DNA of 64,000 bases from the NCBI RefSeq assembly GCF_026343185.1, contig NZ_JAPEMA010000001.1:992001-1056000 (forward strand), in the 5' to 3' direction. Source of the stretch: Streptomyces sp. NBC_00091. GTDB lineage: Bacteria; Actinomycetota; Actinomycetes; Streptomycetales; Streptomycetaceae. The notes under the pieces were generated by a model. That model saw only the letters and a list, made by a program, of their open reading frames with translations, did not search any database and was not told the origin of the DNA. Within the stretch, counting starts at the first letter, position 1. Each line of letters opens with the position of its first letter. This document shows, piece after piece, positions 50,997 to 59,396 of this stretch. A program made the translations under genes and the position numbers.

Positions 50997-51713
50997 TCAG
51001 CGGTGTTCGGGGTTGGGGAAGTCGAAGCGGCAGCCGGCGTCCCACAGGGAGCGCTGGTTGCCGTGCGCGGGCATGCCGCCGGCGCGCTTGAGGAGGGCGG
51101 CCAGGTGCATCAGGTTCCAGGACATGAAGGCGGTGTTGCGGTTGGTGAAGTCGTTCTCGGGGCCGCCGGAGTCCGGGTCCAGGTAGGAGGGGCCGGGGCC
51201 GGCCTCGCCGATCCAGCCCGCGTCGGCCTGGGGCGGGATGGCGTAGCCGAGGTGCTGGAGGCTGTAGAGGATGTTCATGGCGCAGTGCTTGACGCCGTCC
51301 TCGTTGCCGGTGATCAGGGCTCCGCCGACGCGCCCGTAGTAGGCGTACTGGCCCTGGTCGTTGAGCAGCGAGGAGCAGGCGTAGAGCCGCTCGATGACCT
51401 GCTTCATGACGGAGCTGTTGTCGCCCAGCCAGATCGGGCCGCACAGCACGAGGATGTCGGCGTCCATGATCTGGCTGTAGAGGACCGGCCACTGGTCGCT
51501 CTCCCAGCCGTGGTCGGTCATGTCCGGCCAGACGCCGGTGGCGATGTCGTGGTCGACGGCCCGGACCAGCGAGGTCCGCGCGCCGGCCGACTCCATGACG
51601 GCGCGGCTCTTGGCGATCAGGCCCTCGGTGTTGCTGGTCTCGGGAGAGCGTTTGAGGGTGCAGTTGACGTAGACGGCGGAGAGGTCCGGGTACGCGAAGG
51701 AGTCGGCAGCCAC
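50997..51713 (-). CDS. flavodoxin-like NAD(P)H-dependent FMN reductase
   Basis: 238 aa from GTG 51713 (in-frame ATG 51749 is an alternative; neither has ideal spacing). VYVNCTLKRSPETSNTEGL near the N-terminus is the FMN phosphate loop; ADILVLCGPIWLGDNSSVMKQVIERLY and RVGGALITGNEDGVKHCAMN complete the flavodoxin fold. It probably reduces FMN or quinones. It is divergent from the cobalamin-controlled operon. Confidence 0.88.
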   Translation of the reverse strand: MAADSFAYPDLSAVYVNCTLKRSPETSNTEGLIAKSRAVMESAGARTSLVRAVDHDIATGVWPDMTDHGWESDQWPVLYSQIMDADILVLCGPIWLGDNSSVMKQVIERLYACSSLLNDQGQYAYYGRVGGALITGNEDGVKHCAMNILYSLQHLGYAIPPQADAGWIGEAGPGPSYLDPDSGGPENDFTNRNTAFMSWNLMHLAALLKRAGGMPAHGNQRSLWDAGCRFDFPNPEHR

Positions 51714-51840
51714 CCTCCCACGGTGCCCGCCGCCCCCCGGCCCGGCCACCGGACCGCGCCCGTCCGGGGGACGCGTGACGCGGCGGCAGGTGGCCGGATC
51801 GGTCCGGGTTGTGACGGATCCGTCCGGGCGACTAGGGTCA

Positions 51841-52016
51841 TCGGGCCTTGGTGTTCGGGAAACCGGTGGAAAACCGGTGCGGCCCTCGCCACTGTGATCG
51901 GGAAGTCCGGCTCCACTCCCCCGCGGGAAGCCACTGGGCCCGCGCGGGAGACCGCATGGGCCCGGGAAGGCGGAGTCAGGGCATCAGTACCCGTGAGCCA
52001 GGAGACCGGCCGGGGC
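51841..52016 (+). ncRNA. cobalamin riboswitch
   Basis: All conserved boxes are present in order: GGTGTTCGGGAAACCGGTG, the junction GCGGCCCTCGCCACTGTGAT, GCCACTGGGCC, GGGAAGGCGG and the 3' B12 box GAGCCAGGAGACCGGCC (ends about 52013). It controls the cbiMNQO cobalt-uptake operon starting 45 bases later; adenosylcobalamin binding should reduce expression. Confidence 0.93.
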
Positions 52017-52057
52017 GCGTCGTCCATCCACGAGGTGCTGGAGAGGTCTCCCAACTC

Positions 52058-52765
52058 ATGCATATAGCCGAGGGGTTCCTGCCCCCTTTGCACGCGGTCG
52101 CCTGGGGCGCCGCGTCCGCCCCCTTCGTCGTCCACGGGGTCCGCGCCCTGACCCGCGAGGTGAAGGCCAATCCGGAGAGCACCCTGCTGCTCGGGGCGTC
52201 CGGAGCGTTCACCTTCGTACTGTCCGCCCTGAAGATCCCGTCCGTGACGGGCAGTTGTTCGCACCCGACCGGGACGGGGCTGGGGGCCATCCTCTTCCGG
52301 CCGCCGATCATGGCGGTGCTCGGCACGATCACCCTGCTCTTCCAGGCGCTGCTGCTGGCCCACGGCGGGCTCACCACCCTGGGCGCCAACGTGTTCTCGA
52401 TGGCCATCGCCGGGCCCTGGGCGGGCTACGGGGTCTACCGGCTGCTGCGGAAGTCCGGAGCGCCGCTGATGGTGACGGTCTTCTTCGGCGCCTTCTTCGC
52501 CGACCTGGTCACCTACTGCGTGACCTCGGTCCAGCTGGCGCTGGCCTTCCCCGACCCGGCGAGCGGCTTCCTCGGCTCGCTGGAGAAGTTCGCGGGGATC
52601 TTCGCGCTCACCCAGATCCCGCTCGCGGTCAGCGAGGGGCTGCTGACGGTGCTCGTGATGCGGCTGCTGATGCAGTCCAGCAAGTCCGACCTCGTCCGGC
52701 TCGGGGTCGCCAGGCTGACCGGGAGCGGGACGGCGAAGACGGCGAAGCAGGAGGCGGCGCTCTGA
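52058..52765 (+). CDS. cbiM: cobalt ECF transporter S component CbiM
   Basis: 235 aa from ATG 52058. The N-terminus [10 protein letters not shown] carries the Co2+-chelating Met1/His2 tip; several transmembrane helices follow, with [19 protein letters not shown] and [22 protein letters not shown]. It overlaps cbiN by one base (TGATG). Substrate-binding subunit of the energy-coupling-factor cobalt importer feeding B12 synthesis. Confidence 0.96.
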   Translation: MHIAEGFLPPLHAVAWGAASAPFVVHGVRALTREVKANPESTLLLGASGAFTFVLSALKIPSVTGSCSHPTGTGLGAILFRPPIMAVLGTITLLFQALLLAHGGLTTLGANVFSMAIAGPWAGYGVYRLLRKSGAPLMVTVFFGAFFADLVTYCVTSVQLALAFPDPASGFLGSLEKFAGIFALTQIPLAVSEGLLTVLVMRLLMQSSKSDLVRLGVARLTGSGTAKTAKQEAAL

Positions 52766-53109
52766 TGACCAGGAACGCGAAGATCAACACCCTGCTGCTG
52801 CTCGTGGTGGCGGCGCTGGCCGTGCTCCCGCTCGCACTGGGCCTCGGCGAGGGCAAGGAGGAGCCGTTCGCGGGCGCCGACGGGCAGGCGGAGGCGGCCA
52901 TCACCGAGCTGAAGCCGGATTACGAGCCCTGGTTCTCCCCGCTGTACGAACCCCCGTCCGCGGAGATCGAGTCGGCGCTGTTCGCCCTCCAGGCGGCCCT
53001 GGGCGCGGGCGTGCTCGCGTACTACTTCGGTGTCCGCAAGGGCCGCCGCCAGGGCGCGGCGCAGGCCCTCGCCGAGGCCGGGGCCGCCCGCTCCACCCCG
53101 GAGTCGTAG
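52765..53109 (+). CDS. cbiN: cobalt transporter auxiliary component CbiN
   Basis: 114 aa, ATG 52765 within TGATG. First helix INTLLLLVVAALAVLPLAL, periplasmic loop with the GADGQAEAAITELKPDYEPWF segment, second helix LFALQAALGAGVLAYYFGVRKGRR. CbiN assists metal loading of CbiM. Confidence 0.94.
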   Translation: MTRNAKINTLLLLVVAALAVLPLALGLGEGKEEPFAGADGQAEAAITELKPDYEPWFSPLYEPPSAEIESALFALQAALGAGVLAYYFGVRKGRRQGAAQALAEAGAARSTPES

Positions 53110-53112
53110 GCG

Positions 53113-53862
53113 GTGCTGCCGATCGACGTGGCGGCCCACGGCAGCCGCTGGCGGGGCCGCCATCCGCTGGAGAAGGCCCTGCTGGGGTTCGGGCTCACCC
53201 TCACCGCGGTCTGCCTGCCGCCGTGGCCCGGCGGGCCGTTGGTCGCCGCGGCGACGCTGGCGGTGCTGCTCGGTCCCGCCGGGGTGGCCGGGCGGCAGCT
53301 GTGGCGGGCCTTCCGGGTCCCGCTCGGCTTCTGTGTCACCGGGGCGCTGCCGCTGCTCGTCTCGGTGGGCGGCCCGGACGGGTTCCTCGCCCTGGCCCCG
53401 GACGGGCCCCGGCAGGCGGCGGAGCTGCTGCTGCGCACCTCGGCGGCCTCGCTCGGGGTGCTGCTGTTCGCCTTCACCACACCGGTCTCGGACGTGCTGC
53501 CCCGGCTGGTGCGGGCCGGGGTGCCGGCGCCGGTGGTGGACGTGGCCCTGGTCATGTACCGGATCGGCTTCCTGCTGCTGGACTCGATGGCGCAGGTCCG
53601 CCGCGCCCAGGCGGCCCGGCTCGGGCAGACCAGCCGGGCGGCGGTGTGGCGTTCGCTGGCGGGGCTCGCGGCGACCTCGTTCGTCCGGGCCTTCGACCGC
53701 GCGGCCCGGCTCCAGGAGGGGCTGGCGGGCCGCGGTTACGACGGCGCGCTGCGGGTGCTGATCCCGGAGGCGGCGCTGTCCCGGCGGTTCCTGACGGGGT
53801 CCGCCGCCCTGCTGACCGCCCTGGTCGCGGGGACCCTCGTACTGAAGGAGCTGTGGCTTTGA
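53113..53862 (+). CDS. cbiQ: cobalt ECF transporter T component CbiQ
   Basis: 249 aa, GTG 53113. Multi-helix transmembrane protein with the cytoplasmic coupling motif ARGYDG-like AARLQEGLAGRGYDGALRVL. It couples CbiM to the CbiO ATPase. Its TGA stop lies within the TTGAA (TTCAA on the other strand) end of a transposon relic inserted between cbiQ and cbiO; the C-terminus appears preserved. Confidence 0.95.
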   Translation: MLPIDVAAHGSRWRGRHPLEKALLGFGLTLTAVCLPPWPGGPLVAAATLAVLLGPAGVAGRQLWRAFRVPLGFCVTGALPLLVSVGGPDGFLALAPDGPRQAAELLLRTSAASLGVLLFAFTTPVSDVLPRLVRAGVPAPVVDVALVMYRIGFLLLDSMAQVRRAQAARLGQTSRAAVWRSLAGLAATSFVRAFDRAARLQEGLAGRGYDGALRVLIPEAALSRRFLTGSAALLTALVAGTLVLKELWL

Positions 53863-54135
53863 ATCCTCCCCCAGCCGAAGCAGAGGGATTCCTGGCTCAC
53901 GCCGCTCGGTCGCTCAGCGAGCGACCGAGTCTTCCACGATCAACACCAGCCGGGTTGAAACCAGCCCGGGTGTCTGAAGTTTCGGAGGTTGCTGTGCTGG
54001 CTTGGCTCTCGCTCAGCACGTCGTACGCGCTTGGTTCTCGCAACGCACGATATGGACTCTACCGAGCGGCCCTTCGCCCTGGGGGTCAAACACCGTTTCT
54101 TTCCCTCCTGCGCAGGAGTTCGATTCCTCGCCGGC
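53859..54135 (-). mobile_element. TnpB-less IS200/IS605-type element with omegaRNA-like right end
   Basis: A 277-base insertion, less G+C-rich than its flanks, without open reading frames. On the minus strand the right end shows an 11-base perfect hairpin (53905-53929) and a final imperfect hairpin GAATCC...GGATTCAA, which is how IS605-family TnpB guide RNAs (omegaRNAs) end. The left end carries a 14-base palindrome CTCCTGCGCAGGAG (54105-54118), and the flanking TTCAA (plus 54136-54140) matches the right terminal TTCAA (53859-53863). Removing the insert restores a tight cbiQ stop, AGGAGG and cbiO start. Confidence 0.75.
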
Positions 54136-54151
54136 TTGAAGGAGGTTGCCC

Positions 54152-55003
54152 GTGACCCCGTTGGTGGAGCTGGTCGGCGCGGGTTACGCGTACGAGGACG
54201 GCCCGGCGGTGCTGTCCGGGGTGGACTTCGGCATCGCCGAGGGCCGGGCGCTGGTGCTGCTGGGCCGCAACGGCAGCGGCAAGACCACGCTGATGCGGCT
54301 GCTGAGCGGGGGGCTGCGGCCCGGCTCGGGGGCGCTGCGCCTGGACGGCGCGGAGGTGGCGTACGACCGCAAGGGCCTGACCCGGCTGCGGACCTCGGTG
54401 CAGCTGGTGGTGCAGGACCCGGACGACCAGCTCTTCGCGGCCTCCGTCGAGCAGGACGTGTCCTTCGGCCCGATGAACCTGGGGCTCCCTGCGCCGGAGG
54501 TCCGCGAGCGGGTGGACTCGGCGCTGGCCGCGCTGGACATCACCGCGCTGCGGGACCGCCCGACGCACCTGCTGTCGTACGGGCAGCGCAAGCGCGCGGC
54601 GATCGCGGGCGCGGTGGCGATGGCGCCGCGGGTGCTGATCCTGGACGAGCCCACGGCCGGACTCGACCCGGACGGCCAGGAACGCCTCCTGGACGTCCTC
54701 GCGGGACTGCGGGCCGTCGGCACCACGGTGGTCATGGCCACCCACGACGTGGACCTCGCGGTCCGCTGGGCCGACGACGCGGCGGTCCTGACCCCGGCCG
54801 GCATCCGGGTGGGTCCCGCCGGGGTCCTCCTGTCGGATCCGGACCTGCTGGCCTCGGCGGGCCTGCGCCAGGCCTGGTCCCCCGCGGTGACGGCCTTCCT
54901 GCGCGCCCACGGCCTGCTGGCCCCGGACCTGCCCGGCCCCCGTGTCCCGCAGGCGCTGGCCGACTGGCCGCGAGCGGCCTCGCGGACCCGGCCGCAAACC
55001 TAG
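54152..55003 (+). CDS. cbiO: cobalt ECF transporter ATPase CbiO
   Basis: 283 aa from GTG 54152 with a perfect AAGGAGG seven bases upstream. Walker A GRNGSGKTTLMR, signature LLSYGQRKRAAIAGAVA, Walker B VLILDEPTAGLDPDG, H-loop TVVMATHDVDLA. It is separated from cbiQ by the transposon relic, so its supply may depend on read-through or on a promoter inside the insert. Confidence 0.96.
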   Translation: MTPLVELVGAGYAYEDGPAVLSGVDFGIAEGRALVLLGRNGSGKTTLMRLLSGGLRPGSGALRLDGAEVAYDRKGLTRLRTSVQLVVQDPDDQLFAASVEQDVSFGPMNLGLPAPEVRERVDSALAALDITALRDRPTHLLSYGQRKRAAIAGAVAMAPRVLILDEPTAGLDPDGQERLLDVLAGLRAVGTTVVMATHDVDLAVRWADDAAVLTPAGIRVGPAGVLLSDPDLLASAGLRQAWSPAVTAFLRAHGLLAPDLPGPRVPQALADWPRAASRTRPQT

Positions 55004-55012
55004 GATGTCCGC

Positions 55013-55624
55013 ATGTCGCTGCCGCACGCCATCCTCACCGCCCTGCTGGAGAAGCCCTCGTCGGGGCTGGAGCTGACCCGGCGGTTCGACAAGTCGATCG
55101 GCTACTTCTGGTCCGCGACGCACCAGCAGATCTACCGCGAGCTGGGGCGGCTGGAGGAGGCCGGGCTGATCCGGGCGCTGCCGAGCGAGGGGCCCGTGCG
55201 GGGGCAGAAGAAGGAGTACGAGGTCCTGCCCGACGGCGGCGCGGAGCTGGCGCGGTGGGTGGACGAGAGCCAGGACCCGAAGCCGATGCGGGACGCGCTG
55301 CTGCTGCGGATCCGCGCGGCGGCCGTGGTGGGACCGCAGCGGCTCGGGCCGGAGCTGCGGCGCCATCTGGAGCTGCACCGGGCGCAGTTGGCGACGTACG
55401 AGGCCATCGAGGCGAAGGACTTCCCGCCGGGGCGGGACACCGCCCCGGACCGGCTGCGCCGGCTGGTGCTGCACGGGGGGATCGCTCTGGAGAGCTTCTG
55501 GCTGAGCTGGCTGGAGGAGGCCCTGGGCGAGGTGGAGGACCTGAGCGGGGTGCAGGACCCGGGCGAGGTGCAGGACCCGAGCGGTGCGGAGGGCCTGGCG
55601 CCGCCGGAGGGCGGCGGGGCCTGA
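55013..55624 (+). CDS. PadR-family transcriptional regulator
   Basis: 203 aa. N-terminal winged helix (LPHAILTALLEKPSSGLELTRRFDKSIGYFWSATHQQIYRELGRLEEAGLI) and a C-terminal dimerisation helix domain. The end carries a short internal repeat (GVQDPGEVQDPSG). It starts 9 bases after cbiO, so it may be part of the cobalt operon; its target is unknown. Confidence 0.92.
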   Translation: MSLPHAILTALLEKPSSGLELTRRFDKSIGYFWSATHQQIYRELGRLEEAGLIRALPSEGPVRGQKKEYEVLPDGGAELARWVDESQDPKPMRDALLLRIRAAAVVGPQRLGPELRRHLELHRAQLATYEAIEAKDFPPGRDTAPDRLRRLVLHGGIALESFWLSWLEEALGEVEDLSGVQDPGEVQDPSGAEGLAPPEGGGA

Positions 55625-55631
55625 CGCGCCC

Positions 55632-55652
55632 CCGCCCCGGCGGGCGGGGCGG
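55632..55652. terminator. shared terminator of convergent genes
   Basis: CCGCCCC pairs with GGGGCGG around a 7-base loop in the 45-base gap between the PadR gene and the EF-hand gene. Confidence 0.65.
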
Positions 55653-55669
55653 AGGCGGGCGCGGCGCGT

Positions 55670-55882
55670 CTACTTGTTCAGGGAGGCCCAGAACTCGTCG
55701 AAGCTGAGCAGCTTGTCGCCGTTGGCGTCCTTGGCGGCGAGCACGGCGTCCGCGACCGCGGCGGTGACGTGCGCGTCGCCCATCGCCTTCATGGCCGCGC
55801 TGTACTCGTCGGCCGTGACGAAGCCGTCACCGTTCACGTCGAACTTGTCGAACGTCGCCCGTGCGCTCTCGATGTCAGCCAC
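55670..55882 (-). CDS. two-EF-hand calcium-binding protein
   Basis: 70 aa from GTG 55882 (AAGGGG upstream). Two canonical EF-hand loops: residues 15-26 (DVNGDGFVTADE) and 52-63 (DANGDKLLSFDE), each flanked by helices. This is the calbindin-like streptomycete Cab type. It probably buffers or senses calcium, which affects aerial growth in the genus. Confidence 0.95.
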   Translation of the reverse strand: MADIESARATFDKFDVNGDGFVTADEYSAAMKAMGDAHVTAAVADAVLAAKDANGDKLLSFDEFWASLNK

Positions 55883-56134
55883 TGGGTCCACCCCTTCTCG
55901 GTGCTTGTTGACCGGCTCAGGGTAGCGGCCTCCGGCGGGCCGCACTCCCGCGGGGGCCGTTCGGTCGGCAGAAAGATATTCAATTACCCGCCCGTAAGCA
56001 GGGCCAACAGCCCGGAACTCAGACGGAACCGATAATTCCAGCCAAGAAATCAGCCTCCCACTTGTCACGCTCCGGGATCACGGCATAACGTACCGGCATT
56101 GCCGCCACACCAGGAGCGCAGGGCTCCCAGGGAC

Positions 56135-56914
56135 ATGCGGCAACAAGGGCGATCACAGGTGACGATCACAGCTGACGCATCATTCGAAGTTCTGCCCTTC
56201 ACCCGTACCTGCCGCCATATCTGGGAAGACGGCGACCATGTGCTCATCGGCGTGAGTCCTGGCAACAGCTACTTCAGTGCCGAGCGCGTGTCCAGTCTCG
56301 CCCGATGGGCCACGACCCGCTTCGCGCAGGTCGACTTCGTGTACGCAGACCTCCACGTGGACCGGATGTTCGCCGCTTTCGGCTACACCACGGAACACGC
56401 GCAGAAGCGTGCGGCGAAGGAGATCAAGGCGGTTCGGAGGAGGATCGTCAAAGGCGTCGAGGAATCAGGGCCTCAGCACGCCGAGATCCGAGTGAGGGCA
56501 CTTTCGGAGTTCCAGGCGAACCCCGTCTACCGGCTTCTGCACCGGCGCGTACTGCATTTCCTCGACACCGACGACGTATTCCGCAAGGGCTGCGAGGAAA
56601 TGGCCCTGCATTTTGTCGGCTCCAAGTTGCCCGAAGGTGAATCCATCACGGACGCGCAGTTGCGTGTGTGTTTCGACTACATGGCGGCGGAGCTGCCCTT
56701 CTTCATCGACACTCCCAGCATTCTCGACGTGCCCTCCTCCGTCGCCGCCTACCACGTCAAGATGCCGATGACGGACGTCCTCTTCGCCCGCGGCGGGGGC
56801 CTGCGCGCCACCCGCAACCAGGCGTACGCCGTCGTACGCCCCGAGCCCGCCGTCTCCCACGGCACCGCCGCCGCAGCAACCGAAGGGAACGTCGATGAGC
56901 GTCGAGCAGCTTGA
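56135..56914 (+). CDS. cyclodipeptide synthase
   Basis: 259 aa from ATG 56135; GTG 56159, with AAGGG at good spacing, is an alternative. AlbC-like landmarks: covalent-intermediate Ser41 in LIGVSPGNSYFS, Tyr182 and Glu186 in DYMAAELPFF, and the basic helix QKRAAKEIKAVRRRIVK that contacts tRNA. It uses two aminoacyl-tRNAs to make a diketopiperazine. It overlaps the P450 gene by 20 bases and is visibly lower in G+C than its neighbours, suggesting transfer. By similarity of its partner P450 to CYP121, cyclo(Tyr-Tyr) is the likely product (inference). Confidence 0.93.
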   Translation: MRQQGRSQVTITADASFEVLPFTRTCRHIWEDGDHVLIGVSPGNSYFSAERVSSLARWATTRFAQVDFVYADLHVDRMFAAFGYTTEHAQKRAAKEIKAVRRRIVKGVEESGPQHAEIRVRALSEFQANPVYRLLHRRVLHFLDTDDVFRKGCEEMALHFVGSKLPEGESITDAQLRVCFDYMAAELPFFIDTPSILDVPSSVAAYHVKMPMTDVLFARGGGLRATRNQAYAVVRPEPAVSHGTAAAATEGNVDERRAA

Positions 56915-58133
56915 GGGCCGGGAGGACCGGGAGCAGCCGCTCCTGGACTTCCCGCTCTCGCGGCGCGGTGACGTCCTCCCGCAGGAGTGCGCCTGGCTGC
57001 GCGAAAAGGCTCCCGTCGCCAGGGTCCGCACCCTGACCGGGGACCCGGCCTGGCTGGTGAGCAGCTACGCGCTGGCCAAGCAGGTGCTGGAGGACGAGCG
57101 GTTCAGTCTCAAGGACACCGCCAACGCCGGGGTGCCCCGCCAGTACGCGCTGACGATCCCGCCCGAGGTCGTCAACAACATGGGCAACATCAACAGCGCC
57201 GGTCTGCGCAACGCGGTGATGAAGGCGCTCAACCCCCGCCAGCAGGGCCTTCAGGAGCTGCTGCGCGCCACGGCCGGGGAGCTGCTCGACCGGATCGTCG
57301 CCGAGGGGGGCCCGGCCGACCTCCGGGCCGGCTTCGCCGACCCGTTCTCCGCGGCCCTGCACTGCCGGGTGCTGGGGGTGCCGTTCGAGGACTGGCGCCG
57401 GCTGATGTCGGGGCTGGACGTCGCGTTCATGACCGTACGCGAGCCGTTCGCCGACTCGGCCCTCAACTGGTACAAGGACGTCGGCTACTTCGCGGGGCGG
57501 CTGGAGGCGCAGCTGGCGCTGCCGGCCGAGGAGCGTACGGGGCTCCTCGGCAGGTTCGCCGGGCTGAAGGAGGCCGATCCGGAGTCGGCCCACCTGACGG
57601 ACGAGATGTTCGCGACCGTCGCCGTCTCGCTCTTCGGCGCGGGCGCCGTCTCCACGTCCGCCTTCCTGGTCCTCGCGGTCCTCGCGCTGCTCCAGAAGCC
57701 CGAGCTGATCGGGTATCTGCGCGAGCACCCGGAGCGCATGGGCCGGGCCGTCGACGAGCTGCTGCGCTGGAACCTGTCCGTCGGGGACGGCCTGCCGCGC
57801 ATCGCGCTGGCGGACGTCCAGGTCGGTGACGTCCTGGTCCGGGAGGGCGAGCTGGTGCTCGTCCTGCTGGAGGGGGCCAACTTCGACCCGGAGGCCTTCG
57901 AGAACCCGGACGAGCTGGACCTCGAGCGGGAGAGCTCCCACCCCAACCTCGCCTTCGGCGCCGGCCGGCACTTCTGCCCGGCCTCGGCGCTGGGCCGGGC
58001 GCACGCCGAGATCGCGCTGGAGGTGCTGGTCGAGCGGCTGCCCGGGCTGCGCCTCGCGGTGCCGGCGGAGAACCTGGTGTGGCGTACGGGCTTCATCAAG
58101 CGGCTGCCCGAGCGACTTCCGGTCGCCTGGTAG
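56895..58133 (+). CDS. cytochrome P450, CYP121-like (cyclodipeptide tailoring)
   Basis: 412 aa, ATG 56895 with GAAGGGA upstream. Heme Cys361 in FGAGRHFCPASALGR, K-helix ExxR 288-291, I-helix FGAGAVSTSAF. The sequence follows M. tuberculosis CYP121 (as I recall it) almost end to end: VRTLTGDPAWLVSSYAL, PPEVVNNMGNI, ADLRAGFADP, DGLPRIA and GELVLVLLEGANFDPE. CYP121 joins the two Tyr rings of cyclo(Tyr-Tyr) to mycocyclosin. Differences: CPA instead of CPG after the heme Cys, and Lys402 at the place of CYP121 Arg386. Confidence 0.93.
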   Translation: MSVEQLEGREDREQPLLDFPLSRRGDVLPQECAWLREKAPVARVRTLTGDPAWLVSSYALAKQVLEDERFSLKDTANAGVPRQYALTIPPEVVNNMGNINSAGLRNAVMKALNPRQQGLQELLRATAGELLDRIVAEGGPADLRAGFADPFSAALHCRVLGVPFEDWRRLMSGLDVAFMTVREPFADSALNWYKDVGYFAGRLEAQLALPAEERTGLLGRFAGLKEADPESAHLTDEMFATVAVSLFGAGAVSTSAFLVLAVLALLQKPELIGYLREHPERMGRAVDELLRWNLSVGDGLPRIALADVQVGDVLVREGELVLVLLEGANFDPEAFENPDELDLERESSHPNLAFGAGRHFCPASALGRAHAEIALEVLVERLPGLRLAVPAENLVWRTGFIKRLPERLPVAW

Positions 58134-58154
58134 CCGCCTGGTGGATGTCGGTGT

Positions 58155-58179
58155 CCCGGGAGCTGTGCGAGCTCCCGGG
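58155..58179. terminator. terminator between P450 and propeller genes
   Basis: CCCGGGAGCT pairs with AGCTCCCGGG (10 bases, 5-base loop); a second small hairpin (GTCGC/GCGAC) follows at about 58185. It serves two convergent genes. Confidence 0.8.
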
Positions 58180-58208
58180 GCGCCGTCGCATGCGGCGACG
58201 ACCGGCGG

Positions 58209-59396
58209 CTACCGGAAGATCCCGGTGTGGCCGAGGGAGTAGCGGCCGGGCTGCGGGTACACGGCGAGGCCGTGGGGGCCGCCGCCGACCGGGATCCGGG
58301 CCAGCTGCTTGCCGGTGACGGTGTCGATCGCGTAGACCTCGGAGTTGTAGCGGCCGGACAGCCACAGCACCTTGCCGTCGGCCGAGACCCCGCCCATGTC
58401 GGGGCTGCCGCCGTCCGGGAGTTCCCACTTCTTGGTGAGCCGCTTCTCCTTGAAGTCGAAGACGGAGACGGTGCCCTCGCCCCGGTTGGAGACGTACATC
58501 TCCTTGGAGTCGCGGCTGACGTACAGGCCGTGGCAGCCCTTGCCGGTGGGCAGCAGCTGGGGGACGTCGAACTTGTCCCCGCTGAGCACCCACATGCCGT
58601 GCGCCATCATGTCCGCGACGTAGAAGGTCTTTCCGTCGGGGGAGATCTTCACGTCCTGGGGCATCGCGCCCTCGAAGGGGAGCTTCTGCTGGCCGACGAC
58701 CTCCATCCGCTCGGTGTCCACCTTGAGCAGTTCGCCGGAGAACTCGCAGCTCACGATGAAGTAGCGGCCGTCCGCCGAGAAGTCGGCGTGGTTGACCCCG
58801 AAACAGGTCACCGGGACGGTCTTCACGCGGTTCATGGTGTGCGGGTCGCGGAAGACCAGCTCGCGGTCCATGGAGGCCATCACGACCGCGTACTTGCCGT
58901 TGGGCGTGAAGTACAGGTTGTACGGGTCGTGGACCTCGACGGGTGCGCCGGCCTCGCCGGTGGCCGGGTTGATCGGGGTGAGGGTGTGGCCGCGGTTGTT
59001 GTTGACCCACAGGGTCTTCATGTCCCAGGAGGGCACCACGTGCTGGGGCTGGACGCCGACCGGGATGGTGTCGATGACCTTGTAGGTGGCCGGGTCGATG
59101 ACGGACACCGTGTTGGAGTTGGTGTTGGGCACGTAGACGCGGGACGGGAAGTCCTTGACCACCGGGGAGAGCCGGTTCGGCCGGTCGGCGGCGTACACGT
59201 CGTTCGGGTCGAGCAGCGGGGGCATCCCGGCCAGCCCCGGGGGCACGGCGGGGACGGCCTTGACGGGCTTGGCCGGGCCCTTGGAGCCGAGCGCCTCGGC
59301 GGGGGCCTTGTCGGCCGAACCGCAGCCGGCCAGGGCGGCGAGGACCAGACCGGCGAGCAGCACGGTGGCCTTCCGGGGAAGGCGGATGGTCGTCAT
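58209..59396 (-). CDS. YVTN-type beta-propeller lipoprotein
   Basis: 395 aa with lipobox LAALAGC (Cys near residue 25) and a low-complexity Pro/Ala linker, then about seven propeller blades (SRVYVPNTNSNTVSVIDPATYKVIDTIPVG, TLWVNNNRGHTLTPINPATG, KTFYVADMMAHGMWVLSG, EMYVSNRGEGTVSVFDF, KVLWLSGRYNSEVYAIDTVTG). Its ATG overlaps the deacetylase stop (ATGA). It is an extracytoplasmic binding or scaffold protein; the ligand is unknown. Confidence 0.9.
   Translation of the reverse strand: MTTIRLPRKATVLLAGLVLAALAGCGSADKAPAEALGSKGPAKPVKAVPAVPPGLAGMPPLLDPNDVYAADRPNRLSPVVKDFPSRVYVPNTNSNTVSVIDPATYKVIDTIPVGVQPQHVVPSWDMKTLWVNNNRGHTLTPINPATGEAGAPVEVHDPYNLYFTPNGKYAVVMASMDRELVFRDPHTMNRVKTVPVTCFGVNHADFSADGRYFIVSCEFSGELLKVDTERMEVVGQQKLPFEGAMPQDVKISPDGKTFYVADMMAHGMWVLSGDKFDVPQLLPTGKGCHGLYVSRDSKEMYVSNRGEGTVSVFDFKEKRLTKKWELPDGGSPDMGGVSADGKVLWLSGRYNSEVYAIDTVTGKQLARIPVGGGPHGLAVYPQPGRYSLGHTGIFR

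Noticed and set aside
54105..54135. tRNA T-arm-like AGGAGTTCGATTCCT sequence
   Set aside because: The stem does not pair properly (AGGAG with CCTCG) and no acceptor, D or anticodon arm precedes it; it belongs to the left end of the IS605-type relic.
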